A stretch of DNA of 64,000 nt from an uncultured Erysipelotrichales bacterium (GCA_910579135.1 CAJTTM010000007.1:36522-100521); one strand, 5' to 3'; counted from the first letter of the stretch, positions 50,833-61,122 are shown. Numbers and translations: made by a program. The notes: generated by a model from the sequence alone, not told the origin.

Positions 50833-53369
50833 TATAAAAAATCAAAACTTGATTTAGCCATTTTATCTCTATTTAACTTTCCATCAACAAAATATTCACT
50901 TGCATCCTCAATGCAACGCAATTCACCAATAATATCATTATAATGAATATCCACACTATTCTTAAATCTATATACGAAATAACTCAACTGACTTCTTACT
51001 TCAATCAACTTAACTTGTCTTTTAGAATAATCCATCTCGTTATCTTGTAATAAATCTTTATAACAATTCCAAACATTCCATCCATCTAAAATAGTTCCAT
51101 CTTCTAATCTTATTTTTCTACATAAAACCACATCTACAGCCCAATAACTATCATCAATTAATTTCATTCTCTCTGATATTTTTGGAAAATTTAATTTAAA
51201 TATTAACTCATTAAAAAAGTAATCCAATCCGTTTTCATCAAAGCTTTTATTTCTATTATTTTTCATAGTTTTCATGACCTTATAATAATATTGTGAAAAA
51301 TTTTTATTAGAAAGATATTCTCTCATTTCTTTATACTTTAATGTTAAAGAATCACTATTTCTAAAATCGCCACGATATATCATCCTATAACTATCATAGT
51401 TAAAGAAATAGACATGACCACTATTATGACAAGAACGATTTATTCGCCCAAGAAATTGTTCTTCACTATCTAATAATGATATATCCTTATACCCAATATC
51501 CATATCAATATCAACACCTGCCTCAATAACTTGTGTTGCAATTAAAATAACACCTGTCTTAGTTTTACATCTAATTGGCTTTAATATTTTTTCACGCTCT
51601 ATAAGAGAATCATCTCCTGTCAAACATTTTACATCCATTACTATATCTCTAGATTCTAATAACATTTTATAAAACTTGTAAGCTGTATCCTTCAAAATAA
51701 ATTCAACTAATATTTTCTTATTTTTATTTTGATTATTAATAATATGATTTTTAATCTTTTCTAATTTTATCTCTTCATCCAATAATTCATAATGAAGTTT
51801 AACTCTATTTTTAAATAAAGGATTCTGATAATACAATTGACAATGAGGTAATAGATGTTTTATAACATGACTTTGCCCAGATAATTCCTCTAAATTTGGG
51901 AGTGTAGCTGACATAATAATAATTTTCATATTCATAAGTTCAACACAAGTTTTTAACATTATAATCATTTCTGCCCATATTTGATTTTTATAACTTTGAA
52001 TTTCATCTAATACAATAACTGATTCAGATAATTGATAAAAACCAATAACATCTTCTTTTCTTGCCCCAAATAATAGATTAAAAAAACTAACATGTGTTGA
52101 AAGAATTAATGGATAGTTTAAGAATTGTCTATCTAACAATAATTTTTGATAAAAATCAGAAGAATCATCGAAATCCAAACAGTTTTTATAACTTTGTGGT
52201 AATGGGGTTAATGAATTGACAACAACAATTTGATCCTGATATTTTTGTTGAGGAAATAATTGATTTAATACTTGTCTATTTTGTTCTACAAGTGTATTAA
52301 AAGGATAAATATAAAATAATTTTTTTCTATTCTGCATTAAATGAAAGCTTAAATTAAATGCTGTATTACTTTTTCCACTACCTGTTGGTGCCTCTAGAAA
52401 ATATATAGATTTATCCATATTATTTAATAAACCTCTTTCTGCATCTAAAAACAATTCACTTCTTAAATCGTTAATATCTGAAATATCTTCAAAATGTTTC
52501 CTAGTTCCTTGATAGCCTTTTTTCTCATACTCTCTAATTGATTTCAATAAGTTAGAGTGACTATACTCGTCATAAAATTCTTGAATAGATAGAGTATCAC
52601 CTATAATATCATACTCATGTCCATTCATATATTCACTTGTTGCATAATAATCACTTGCAACTAATAATGAATAGGCTAATCGATAATAAAAATACTTCAT
52701 GCAACTCTGTTCTTGTGTACATTTATGAGCACCCTTATGCATATTTCGAATTAATAATTGTATTTTATGCATATTAATAAAAAACAAACCCTTATATCCG
52801 TCTAATGGATAAGACAATAAGTTTTTTATGAGTTTTTGTGTTGAAGGCTCATTAAAACGTTGTACAAATCTGGAAAACTCATCAAGATCACTATGATGTC
52901 GAGCAATAATATATGCATGTTCTAAAATTATATATTTTAATCTTTTTTTATCATCTTTATTCATTTCTTGATTTATGTCTAATTTATTCCAAAAATAATC
53001 TAAATAAATCAATGCTGAAAAAAATGAATGTTCAGTATTCATTAACAAATCCTTACGTTCTATAGTTGATTTATTCTTCATTTTCTTTATCTGAAATTGA
53101 GGATTCATTTTACCAAAATCATGAAAAGAAACAAGCTGAACAAATAAATCCTTTAGAAATTCAAAAGTTGCATTTTCATTATGAAAATGCATACTTTGAT
53201 GAAAGTGCTTAATTCTTTTTTCTATATTCTTATCTTCATATAACTTTTGAAAATAACTTTGACATCTTTCAATATGTTCTTGTAATGTTTCCTTATGATT
53301 ATCTTGAATATGTGCATAAAAAAGTACATTATTATTACAAATTTCATAACAATCAATAAAAGACAACAT
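50832..53369 (-). CDS. cas3: CRISPR-associated helicase/nuclease Cas3
   Basis: Cas3 unwinds and degrades DNA marked by Cascade. The 845-residue protein joins an N-terminal HD nuclease (VSFHDFGKMNPQF, His-Asp near residues 83-84) to an SF2 helicase with Walker A EAPTGSGKSNTAF, the DEIQ box IVLDEIQSY, MSATLPN, ATQVIEAGVDID and the motif VI LGRINRSCH. I start at the ATG at 53367-53369 because GGAG lies 6 bases upstream; the longest frame begins 17 codons earlier inside cas5 without a site. It overlaps the cas5 end by 17 bases. No defect is visible, so interference should work. Confidence 0.94.
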   Translation of the reverse strand: MLSFIDCYEICNNNVLFYAHIQDNHKETLQEHIERCQSYFQKLYEDKNIEKRIKHFHQSMHFHNENATFEFLKDLFVQLVSFHDFGKMNPQFQIKKMKNKSTIERKDLLMNTEHSFFSALIYLDYFWNKLDINQEMNKDDKKRLKYIILEHAYIIARHHSDLDEFSRFVQRFNEPSTQKLIKNLLSYPLDGYKGLFFINMHKIQLLIRNMHKGAHKCTQEQSCMKYFYYRLAYSLLVASDYYATSEYMNGHEYDIIGDTLSIQEFYDEYSHSNLLKSIREYEKKGYQGTRKHFEDISDINDLRSELFLDAERGLLNNMDKSIYFLEAPTGSGKSNTAFNLSFHLMQNRKKLFYIYPFNTLVEQNRQVLNQLFPQQKYQDQIVVVNSLTPLPQSYKNCLDFDDSSDFYQKLLLDRQFLNYPLILSTHVSFFNLLFGARKEDVIGFYQLSESVIVLDEIQSYKNQIWAEMIIMLKTCVELMNMKIIIMSATLPNLEELSGQSHVIKHLLPHCQLYYQNPLFKNRVKLHYELLDEEIKLEKIKNHIINNQNKNKKILVEFILKDTAYKFYKMLLESRDIVMDVKCLTGDDSLIEREKILKPIRCKTKTGVILIATQVIEAGVDIDMDIGYKDISLLDSEEQFLGRINRSCHNSGHVYFFNYDSYRMIYRGDFRNSDSLTLKYKEMREYLSNKNFSQYYYKVMKTMKNNRNKSFDENGLDYFFNELIFKLNFPKISERMKLIDDSYWAVDVVLCRKIRLEDGTILDGWNVWNCYKDLLQDNEMDYSKRQVKLIEVRSQLSYFVYRFKNSVDIHYNDIIGELRCIEDASEYFVDGKLNRDKMAKSSFDFL

Positions 53370-54057
53370 TTTTATCTCCATCATTATATATCTTTGTTTG
53401 ACTTTGATTAATAATAGCATCTGTCAAAACCATTTTTTCTAATTGGTAATGATTTGTACTTTCTTTTAATGATATTGGAAGGTATTCCTCATATTTGAAG
53501 GTAGACCCCTCCCATTCAAATTCAATAGTAGAAGCAATAGATAAACTGTGAATACGAATATCTTTTTCTTCTTGTTCTTCAAGATTAATAATTTCAATAT
53601 TTTCAATTGTAGCAAGATGATCATTTTTCCCAAGATAAGGTGTATAGATACTTTGTCTATTAGATATCATTTGTGCAAGTTTCTGACTTTCTTCATTATT
53701 TAACTGAACATATATTGTCCATTCCGGGGTCTCTAACCATTGTTCTTTCACAATAAGATTTCCACCTTGTTCTTGAGACGCATAACCTACAGAATTGTTA
53801 AAATATTGCATTTTACGATAAAAATGTCCATTTTCTTTATTGGGAACAATAGAAACCTGAAGATCTTTTAATTTTGTGTAATATTCTGGAAACACATCGT
53901 ATTGAGTCTCATACCCCTTATAACCTAATATAGCCCCAAAAATTCCTAACAACGCTGGTTTATGTATATTTCCATATGTAAAATAATAATAAGTATTCAC
54001 TTCTGGATTTTTAAAGAAGGCTGTCTTCCCCTTTAAAATAAACTTTAAAACCTCCAT
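53353..54057 (-). CDS. cas5: Cascade subunit Cas5 (type I-B)
   Basis: This RAMP protein of 234 residues caps the 5' handle of crRNA in the type I-B Cascade. The family start VLKFILKGKTAFFKNPEVNTYYY and GNIHKPALLGIFGAILGYKG carry the conserved glycine-rich loop; the C-terminus includes DGDKNVVFY. The gene lies 3 bases after cas7 and overlaps cas3. The Hmari-type (Cas5h) assignment rests on its neighbours Csh1- and Csh2-like proteins. Confidence 0.92.
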   Translation of the reverse strand: MEVLKFILKGKTAFFKNPEVNTYYYFTYGNIHKPALLGIFGAILGYKGYETQYDVFPEYYTKLKDLQVSIVPNKENGHFYRKMQYFNNSVGYASQEQGGNLIVKEQWLETPEWTIYVQLNNEESQKLAQMISNRQSIYTPYLGKNDHLATIENIEIINLEEQEEKDIRIHSLSIASTIEFEWEGSTFKYEEYLPISLKESTNHYQLEKMVLTDAIINQSQTKIYNDGDKNVVFY

Positions 54058-54060
54058 ATA

Positions 54061-55005
54061 CTAAACCTCTTTTCTTGTGACAATATTAAAATATTTAACT
54101 CCTTCTATATCACAATTTATAACTGTAGTAACAGGATTATAATAAATTTCAATGGTTTGAATCTGTGATTCAATTCCTGCAAGAATATCTTTTAAACAAA
54201 TAGAAATTATATTTTGCTTTTCACCTTTTTCAAATTGTATATATTCTGTCAAATTTGGTAAATATAAATGCCTATCTGTTTCTACAAACATTCCAAACTC
54301 ATTATCACAACCTTCTTTTGAGTTTGTAGAAAAAGCTGTTGCAGCAACTAATGAAGTCTTTTTAAACTTTAGATAATCCTCTTCTGTATAACCATTTGTA
54401 ACCTCTAATTTAACAAATTTATTATATGCATCTGGATTTACAACAAATGGATAAAAGTAATGGGCTTCATCACTTACTATTTTTGTTCCTAAAGTAGAAT
54501 TCTTTGCTTCACCTTTTTCATCTGTCGTTTTCGTCGCATCACGGAAAGGAGATAATATTTGTTGTTCTTGTGGTTCTGTATCTTCATATTTATTAAATCC
54601 TTGTCCAAATTGCACAGCTCCAGGAATAGAAATATTCATACCAGATTCAGCAAAAGTTGCTCCAAAATTTTTAACATCTATAGCACGAAATAAGTTTTTA
54701 AGAACTTCTGTACTATCTTTGCAGTTCTTCAAATCTTCAATATCAAATAGGTATTCATATCTTTCCTTTAGACTTCTTGGAATAAGATTAACATTACCTT
54801 TCTTATCTTTTTCTAATCTTAATGATTTTATATAAATAACCTTTTCTCCTTCATTTACCCACATTTTTTTCATTGGATATTTGAACGCTTTATCACTACC
54901 ATATGTTTCTCCACTTGTCGTTGTTTTAGGGAATCCTGAAAAATCAGCATTCCAATTTGCCATAATCGAACTTACTCCTAATACTCCATATACTCTTTTA
55001 TTCAT
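54061..55005 (-). CDS. cas7: Cascade backbone subunit Cas7 (Csh2-like)
   Basis: Several copies of this RAMP protein form the backbone along the crRNA. The 314-residue product starts MNKRVYGVLGVSSIMANWNA, with ADFSGFPKT and GSDKAFKYPMKKMW, the pattern of the Csh2 family of type I-B. I start at the ATG at 55003-55005, because AGGAGGAAG lies upstream; the longest frame begins nine codons earlier within cas8b. It is 1 base downstream of the cas8b stop. Sequence is intact throughout. Confidence 0.93.
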   Translation of the reverse strand: MNKRVYGVLGVSSIMANWNADFSGFPKTTTSGETYGSDKAFKYPMKKMWVNEGEKVIYIKSLRLEKDKKGNVNLIPRSLKERYEYLFDIEDLKNCKDSTEVLKNLFRAIDVKNFGATFAESGMNISIPGAVQFGQGFNKYEDTEPQEQQILSPFRDATKTTDEKGEAKNSTLGTKIVSDEAHYFYPFVVNPDAYNKFVKLEVTNGYTEEDYLKFKKTSLVAATAFSTNSKEGCDNEFGMFVETDRHLYLPNLTEYIQFEKGEKQNIISICLKDILAGIESQIQTIEIYYNPVTTVINCDIEGVKYFNIVTRKEV

Positions 55006-55006
55006 T

Positions 55007-56782
55007 TTATTCTTCCTCCTTTTTTGTTTCATAAATCAAAGATGGTGCTGTGAATCCAGCAGTTATATACTCACTGTTTATTTTCTTTGGTTCATATGTC
55101 ATAATTTGTGTATATAAATTTGAAAATCTACTGCCCTCAAACTCTAAAATATTATAATTGTATTTACTATAATTCATCCTTATTCTTCTCTTTAATAATT
55201 CAACACTCTTAGCATTTGAAAATAAATTGATATAAGAGTGTGATTTGTTTTTTGCTTTACTAAGTGATAAAAAATATTTAACTAATTGTCCTACTGCATA
55301 TGAAAACTCTTCATCATTTTCAAAAGCCCATTCATCAATTGATGAATTAATATATTGTCTTAACTTACTTCTTATTTCTACCATATCCTTACCTATTCTC
55401 CTTTCACTATTTAAATATTCTAGTAATGACCATCGTAAATTAAATTGTTTCTGTGCTTTAAAAAATTCGTTTTTTCCTATTGAATTATTAATAAGATCTA
55501 TTGTAAATTTATCAATATTTAACTCTAATTGATCTCTTTCACCCTGATAGAACCATGCAGCCAAGACACTTCTATTTTCTAATAAACATCTTTTTAAGAT
55601 ATTATCATTTATTGAAATCTCATCTAGTTTTGTATAAAAATGAATTTTTAATTTTTTATCAAAAAATAAATCATCAATTAATTGACAAATTTCCCATAAT
55701 TCATCAATTGTAACATCATATTTCATTTTAGATTTTTCAATAGTTTTATCTGATATCCCTATATAATTCTTTAATATAAATGGTTGTTTTAAAGTATTAG
55801 AATATGCTGTAATACTATCAGCATGTATAATTTCAACTTCATTTTTCTCTTTTCTACATCTTAAGTAATAACCACTCTTCATTATAAGGGATGAAGTAGA
55901 ATCTTTATCACTATAGCTTAATATTTCCTCTTCACCAGCAGTAGTATCAATATAAAAATTATATTTTCCAAGGGATACTTGCCCTAAAAGATAATCGAAA
56001 AATTGTGATTGTAATAATGCTCTTTTTTGATCAAGTAAATATGGAACCTTAACTTTTCGTGTCTTATTTTCTAGGAATGGTTTTTTTGAATTCATTCCCA
56101 TATTGTTATTAGGCAAACCTAATATCAATCCATTATCATTGATATTATAATCATTTTTATTATATAAATTAGGAATAATATAACGTTCTCCTTCTATTTT
56201 ATAAAGAGAAATTGTCTTTTGATAGTCTGGAAAGATAAAAAATACCTTAACATAATTATTCTTATCTAAGTTGATATCTCTAAAAATATTAGTATTTAAT
56301 ACATGATTTTCAATTTTATCTAATAATTGTCTATCTACTGGTCCTAATTGTTCCTCTACACTTTGATATAATTCTTTTGATTTAAGCTTTTTTTCATACT
56401 TTGTTATTGGATCCCTTAAAATATTAAAATATCCTTGAATCACTTCTCTAGTTAATTTATTTGAAACAAGACTTTCTTTTTTCACAGCAATGGATAAATA
56501 ATTATTTGTATGTATAGTTTTGTTATAGATAGGTTTATTCATCTCAATTAACTTACTATAATAATCCAACTGTTTAATCAAATAATAATCTTCATCTGTA
56601 TCACCAATAACTTCTTTTCTTTTTTTATCATAAAAGATATCTAGTGTCTTTGTTATTTCCCACTGATCATCTTTCATTTCTATTAATCTATATGTTCCAT
56701 CTTTCAGTGTATATGAATCAATAACAATTCTATCATTAGTTGATATTTTCTTCTCAAAAACTTCTAATGCCTCTTTTAACAT
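55007..56782 (-). CDS. cas8b: Cascade large subunit Cas8b (Csh1-like)
   Basis: The 591-residue large subunit recognises the PAM and recruits Cas3. Sequence conservation is low in this family, as usual; assignment follows from operon position between cas6 and cas7, length, and Csh1/TM1802-like phrases such as GLILGLPNNNMGMNSKKPFLENKTRK (seen here as LPNNNMGMNSKKPFLENK) and the helical C-terminal half standing for the small subunit. A GAGGTGAGGA site precedes the ATG. There is no separate cas11 gene; an internal start inside cas8b could supply it, as reported for some I-B systems. Confidence 0.88.
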   Translation of the reverse strand: MLKEALEVFEKKISTNDRIVIDSYTLKDGTYRLIEMKDDQWEITKTLDIFYDKKRKEVIGDTDEDYYLIKQLDYYSKLIEMNKPIYNKTIHTNNYLSIAVKKESLVSNKLTREVIQGYFNILRDPITKYEKKLKSKELYQSVEEQLGPVDRQLLDKIENHVLNTNIFRDINLDKNNYVKVFFIFPDYQKTISLYKIEGERYIIPNLYNKNDYNINDNGLILGLPNNNMGMNSKKPFLENKTRKVKVPYLLDQKRALLQSQFFDYLLGQVSLGKYNFYIDTTAGEEEILSYSDKDSTSSLIMKSGYYLRCRKEKNEVEIIHADSITAYSNTLKQPFILKNYIGISDKTIEKSKMKYDVTIDELWEICQLIDDLFFDKKLKIHFYTKLDEISINDNILKRCLLENRSVLAAWFYQGERDQLELNIDKFTIDLINNSIGKNEFFKAQKQFNLRWSLLEYLNSERRIGKDMVEIRSKLRQYINSSIDEWAFENDEEFSYAVGQLVKYFLSLSKAKNKSHSYINLFSNAKSVELLKRRIRMNYSKYNYNILEFEGSRFSNLYTQIMTYEPKKINSEYITAGFTAPSLIYETKKEEE

Positions 56783-56797
56783 GTCCTCACCTCTTTT

Positions 56798-57496
56798 CTA
56801 CATATATTTAAAATTAACAAATCCAAATCCTCTACTATTATTTTCCAACAAACCTACTCCTAATGCTAAATAAGCTAATTCTTGAGCTTGCTTATTAGAA
56901 GCAATTTCTAAAACGATTTTATCTCCTAATAAAGTAATATTTTTATATGGCATTTTTACTGGTACTTTGTTTTTAAATTCTATTAAATCATATAATGGCA
57001 AACTCTCTTCAATATCATTTTCTAAAAAGAATTTATACTTTTTAATAAGATTCTCTTTTAGCCTTTTCTCAAATTCTTCCAATGACATATGTCCTTTCCA
57101 ATATCCTTGTCTAGGATTTTTTAAAATAGCAGGTGTTATAGAATATATTCTTTGAATAACTTTTTTAGGTATAATTCTAATTTCACCACCTGTACCTTGG
57201 AATTCTTTTGTCTCATGAAATGATAATTTTCCTAATAAATATTGAGCTAACTTATCTTCAACCAATCGAATACGCATTGAATATGCTTCATCCTTTTTAT
57301 ATATTCCTGTTTCTTCAACTGGATACAGTAAATCATGAACATATCCTTTATATTGCCTACTAGTATGATAAGTTAAAAACTCATTATCTTCTGTTAATGC
57401 ACTATCTATAAAATAACTTGTTTTTTCAGCCAGTTGACAGTATTCTAAATCTTGCTTTAACCTTATCTTTACTTTGTACTCATATACTTTCATCAT
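56798..57496 (-). CDS. cas6: CRISPR RNA endoribonuclease Cas6
   Basis: Cas6 cuts the pre-crRNA at the base of each repeat hairpin. The 232-residue RAMP protein has two ferredoxin-like domains and the C-terminal glycine-rich loop GVGLLENNSRGFGFVNF. A His near VHDLLYPVEETG may be catalytic, though I cannot assign it with certainty. GAGGTG lies 3 or 6 bases before two adjacent ATG codons; the second (57493) has the better spacing. It is the first gene of the cas operon. The two-repeat mini-array lies about 200 bases upstream. Confidence 0.92.
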   Translation of the reverse strand: MMKVYEYKVKIRLKQDLEYCQLAEKTSYFIDSALTEDNEFLTYHTSRQYKGYVHDLLYPVEETGIYKKDEAYSMRIRLVEDKLAQYLLGKLSFHETKEFQGTGGEIRIIPKKVIQRIYSITPAILKNPRQGYWKGHMSLEEFEKRLKENLIKKYKFFLENDIEESLPLYDLIEFKNKVPVKMPYKNITLLGDKIVLEIASNKQAQELAYLALGVGLLENNSRGFGFVNFKYM

Positions 57497-57547
57497 TACA
57501 CCTCGTTTCTACAGTATCATTGTATTTAAATATGTTATTTGCTTATA

Positions 57548-57562
57548 ATGATATTATATCAT
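57548..57562 (-). promoter_or_regulatory. Palindrome over a candidate cas promoter
   Basis: The perfect 15-base palindrome ATGATATtATATCAT (plus strand) contains TATAAT on the minus strand, about 55 bases before cas6. It may be a -10 box covered by an operator. No -35 of good quality is seen. Confidence 0.4.
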
Positions 57563-57692
57563 AATTTATATCTTTATATATATTTTTCTGATTATCTGTA
57601 TTTCTTGGTATTATTCTAATACAAAAATAAATTATAAATCTATTTTCACCAATGTATTAAACAGACTCCTCATATGAAATAAAAATATAATC

Positions 57693-57788
57693 ACTCCCAA
57701 AACATCATATGGTGATATTAAACTACAACTGCAAGAATCTACGCAAGAATGCTGTGGAAATTTCAAAACATCATATGTTGATATTAAA
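57693..57788 (-). CRISPR. Two-repeat mini-array upstream of cas6
   Basis: A perfect copy of the main-array repeat (57759-57788) and a degenerate one (57693-57722, changed at its first bases and with CATATGGTG) flank one 36-base spacer (57723-57758). The degenerate copy is the one nearer cas6, again the leader-distal end if transcription runs leftward. It lies in the 5' region of the cas operon, about 200 bases from cas6. It may be a relic array or a regulatory crRNA gene. Confidence 0.85.
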
Positions 57789-57868
57789 CCAAGATAAAAC
57801 AATGCTTTTATAAACATGAATATTAAAATTTCATTGATAAATACTTCATCAGTATAACATTTTACCAA

Positions 57869-58252
57869 AGGATTTCAACATTGCATAGAAAAACAAAAAA
57901 TAAAAATTATATACATATAATCATCGTTTTCTCTGATTTCCAGATTTATTCAGTTGGGAAAATCTAGACTCTAAAATTAAAAAATCAGTATTTCTAAATT
58001 AAATAAATATGTACATATAGAATAAAACATATTTTTTACTATTATTTCATAATCATATTTATCTTATACTTTTCTTTTATCTCCCGATCGATATATCATA
58101 AGTGAAAATAGATTACATTTGGTTCTTAATATTTATAAGATTTAATCTTTTATTAACTACTTAAATAGTGTGAAGAATTATATAGATTTTTAATCCTTAT
58201 CATATAATTATTTATCAAATAATTTGACTATTTTAAAAATGTAAATATATTA
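57869..58252. other. Gene-free AT-rich stretch
   Basis: I see no coding frame, repeat unit or convincing promoter in these 384 bases. The region separates the CRISPR locus from a run of decayed genes. Confidence 0.5.
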
Positions 58253-58851
58253 TTAGATAATTATATCTTGAAGACCTATTTTAGATAACTTACCATTTCT
58301 ATAAATGATTGCTATACCATGTTCTAAATCAAATTTATATTTACACATTATGGCAATAGTTCTCTGTTTTTGATTTCTTGAAATATAAATATCTAATGGT
58401 ATTATGTATTTAAATATATTATCAATTTCTCCACCAATTTCTTCTTTATTTACCTCACTTTGTATAATAATTGGTCTTAAATTCTTAAAAATTTTTATAA
58501 TTTCTGATAATACTTCATTTGCTTTATTAAGATGTTTATTTCCATTTCTTAGAATAATATTAGATTGATTTACTAAGCTCTTACATACATCTTCTAATTC
58601 ATTAAAATCATCTTCTACTCCTTCAAAATGTAATTCTATTACTTCATTATCCACACCATATTCATTAATAATTTCTTCTACAATATTATTAACTACAAAT
58701 AGAAAAAAACTTTATGTAATGTATTGCTTAAAAGTTTACTATTTGGATTGTTTTCAATATTTATGTCTATCCACTGATTCTCATCCTCATCAAATGCTTT
58801 AGATAAATTTTCTTTTTTATATGGATTACAAATTATTTTTATCTTACTCAT
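58253..58851 (-). pseudogene. Frameshifted gene, DUF6985-like C-terminus
   Basis: AGGAGAGG leads into ATG at 58849-58851, which reads MSKIKIICNPYKKENLSKAF and then ends at a TAG after a run of seven T. With eight T the frame would join LFVVNNIVEEIINEYGV and continue through DNEVIELHFEGVEDDF to CKYKFDLEHGIAIIYRNGK and the stop at 58253. The C-terminal phrase K-Y-x-F-D-x-E-H-G-I-A-I-I-Y is typical of a family often found beside polymorphic toxins and in accessory regions. The full protein would have about 199 residues. One base was lost in a homopolymer near 58709, or the sequence is wrong there. Confidence 0.6.
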
Positions 58852-59254
58852 AATCTTTACCTCTCCTAAATCAAACTATATTATCATTATAAAATAATTA
58901 ATAACTAAAATATAGCCAAATCTAACTTAACTTATTAAATAATTATCAATTTTATTTTCTTGATTTAATAATATCATACTTTTAAATTTAAATACCCACT
59001 TAAATAAGACTATATAAAAAGAAATTAAGATAGCTCAATTATATATTTCACCTTAACTCCTCTATTCATTTATTTACTTTCATACTCTCTAATTCATTTG
59101 TGTTTTTTCATTCAAATATATTTTCTTTTATCATTGTTTATATATATTACTTTTTATTCATATACTTTCATTAAACTATTTTTGTTTAAATATATATTTA
59201 CTTTTATTATGACATCTCCTATCATCTATTTTAAATTGAAGTTCTTTATTCTAT
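58852..59254. other. Gene-free stretch
   Basis: This stretch is T-rich on the plus strand with loosely repeated TTCATTTA/AAATATATTT phrases. No gene or clear regulatory element is seen. Confidence 0.45.
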
Positions 59255-59929
59255 TTACTTTTCTATAAGATTTAAACTTAATATTTTTGATTCTTTACCT
59301 ATGTTACTAGTACTACTCACAATTTCATCCATATTTGTCTCAAATCCGTACTCATATTTTATTGATCGTCCTTGAACATCATAATATGTAATTTTAAAAC
59401 ATGGTATAGGAAGAGTAATTTCTTTTCTGTTTTCTCTAGTATTCTATCTATATATTTCTCTTAAACACTTCATATACTGAGCAGGAACATCTACCTCAAT
59501 ATATTTATTCAAATCATTTGGTAAGTAAGAATATTCTACTGTTAATCCTCTTTCATCAAAAAGAAAATCATATTTCTTTTGTGGATTAGGATATATTTCT
59601 AATAATTCCTTTTTCCATTCATTCAATATATTTTTATCAAAATCGATTTTTAATTTATTTGCTACACCATTGCCTATGTTAGTTAGTTTTAAGGTTATTT
59701 TTGGTATTTCTGAAATTTGAACTTCCTCATTTAAATCCCATTTTAATTCTACATTCGAACTACTTAATAACTCTACTTTTATCAAAGGCATGTATGTGCT
59801 ATTCCTAGAAATGATATCTTCCTTTAAAACAAAAACAGTAATAACTAAAGTAATAACAGTAGCTATATCACAACAAAATTTTATTATTTGTTGAATATAA
59901 TTCCATCTTTTTTTAATATATTTTATCAT
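59255..59929 (-). pseudogene. Membrane-anchored protein gene with in-frame TAG
   Basis: From 59929 the frame encodes a basic N-terminus, one membrane helix (DIATVITLVITVFVLK) and a beta-rich domain (MPLIKVELLSSSNVELKW, ITLKLTNIGNGVANKLKID), then meets TAG at 59444-59446. The same frame stays open for 62 more codons after the stop (EITLPIPCFKITYYDVQGR, SIKYEYGFETNM) up to a TAA at 59255. The continuing beta pattern shows that the stop interrupts one protein of about 224 residues. The family is not recognised; the NIGNG-type stretch is seen in Firmicute accessory membrane proteins. This is a substitution, not a homopolymer indel. Confidence 0.6.
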
Positions 59930-60299
59930 TTAAAACACCTCAAAATTATAGACTTATATAACATTAATAAAAAAAATAAATTTTTATTTTCACTTTACTA
60001 TTAATATTAAAAATTCATTAAACTCATATTATATATATTTTTTACATTTCATATTATACCATTTTTTCAACATATAAAAAGATAGATTTCGCCATTGTCC
60101 ATTTTTAACAATTTTAATGTCATTTTTAACACTTAAAAGTACAAAAAAAATTATACCCATACTTAAATTAATTAATATTCACTTTACAAAAAGTGATTCA
60201 ATCAAATATATAGTTATTTATATCTTGAATTATAAAATTACATTCTAAAGTATTTTTTATTAACCCTACTTAAGTAATTTATATTATAAAATAAAACAA

Positions 60300-60333
60300 A
60301 GAAGATACCATATCTTGACAAATAGTACCTTCT
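60300..60333 (-). terminator. Possible terminator after the DUF4177 gene
   Basis: AGAAGATAC (60300-60308) pairs with GTACCTTCT (60325-60333) with one G-T pair; on the minus strand TTTGTTTTATTTT follows. It is 33 bases downstream of the stop at 60366. The remaining bases between 59930 and 60365 hold no gene. Confidence 0.45.
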
Positions 60334-60365
60334 TCTATCTTACCCTTATAATATTTTAATAATAA

Positions 60366-60632
60366 CTATTTTATTCTTTCAAATACTATAGTTGCTTTGA
60401 TACGATCTCCTCCTCCAAATCCTTTACTTCCACCATTGGTAGTTGAAATTGTATGTAATCGATATCCTATTTTGGGTTGATTATTTATAACATCTTCTAG
60501 TTCTGTTAAATTCCCAGAACCTGTTCCAAAAAACTTTTCTTTTAGTGTTACTTGCAAAACAACATACTGATATTCATTACCAGAAGCAACAGAAAATGAT
60601 GATTCTTATTGTAACTTATCCATTAATCCCAT
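60366..60632 (-). pseudogene. DUF4177 protein gene with in-frame TAA at codon 9
   Basis: A GAGGTG site leads into ATG at 60630-60632. The frame reads MGLMDKLQ, meets TAA, then stays open as ESSFSVASGNEYQYVVLQ, KEKFFGTGSGNLTELEDVIN, GYRLHTISTTNGGSKGFGG and GDRIKATIVFERIK to the stop at 60366. That is the whole DUF4177 family pattern of about 88 residues, in which the N-terminal M-G-L-x-D-K-L is usual. The premature stop is therefore a true nonsense change in an otherwise intact gene. A start at the TTG at 60555-60557 could still yield a shortened 63-residue core. Confidence 0.7.
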
Positions 60633-60730
60633 AATTACACCTCTATTTCTTTTAAATTAAAATACTTTTTTCAAATAACTTCTCTATACTTTAACTTAAA
60701 ATAATCTAAAACAATCCTAAATCATCATTA

Positions 60731-61021
60731 ATGATAAAGCGTGTTATTCCATTCATCAAATATCTACTTGGCACTATTCTTACTGCTTATAAGGACTTTG
60801 AAGAACGACTTGCTCTTGTAGAAACTAAACTACTTGCTCTTGAGACAGTAAGGCGTGCTACAATGAATAAGATAGGTCGATTCACTAAGCAAGATATTCA
60901 TGAACTTTGTCCTTCGCTTAGCATAAGTTCTATAGAAGATGCTCTACGAAAATTAGTAGCATCTAACGAATTGAAAAGAGAAGGTACTAGGAAGAATACC
61001 TGTTATTATAGGTTAAAGTGA
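60731..61021 (+). pseudogene. C-terminal fragment of a Fic family protein
   Basis: The 96-residue frame reads FIKYLLGTILTAYKDFEERL, ALVETKLLALETVR and the winged-helix end GRFTKQDIHELCPSLSISSIEDALRKL, EGTRKNTCYYRLK. This matches the last quarter of large Fic proteins, whose AMP-transferring HPFxxGNGR motif would lie upstream; nothing like it is present there, and the frame is closed by a TAA 24 bases before the ATG. There is no ribosome binding site. It is most likely a remnant left after deletion. Confidence 0.65.
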
Positions 61022-61041
61022 TTCCCACAAATATCTAATCA

Positions 61042-61072
61042 TTCCCTTAAAACAACAAGAAAATTAAGGGAA
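61042..61072. repeat. Inverted repeat
   Basis: TTCCCTTAA (61042-61050) pairs perfectly with TTAAGGGAA (61064-61072) across a 13-base loop. It lies 20 bases after the Fic fragment. Confidence 0.5.
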
Positions 61073-61091
61073 AGTATATACAATTAAGGTT

Positions 61092-61122
61092 AAGCAGCTG
61101 TTTTATGACAGTTGCTTTTTGC
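61092..61122 (+). terminator. Intrinsic terminator
   Basis: AAGCAGCTGT (61092-61101) pairs with ACAGTTGCTT (61108-61117), with one G-T pair, followed by TTT. It is probably the original terminator of the lost Fic gene. Confidence 0.65.

Noticed and set aside
57632..57868. 78-codon frame before cas6
   Set aside because: It reads through the two mini-array repeats and has no start signals; it is a by-product of the repeats.
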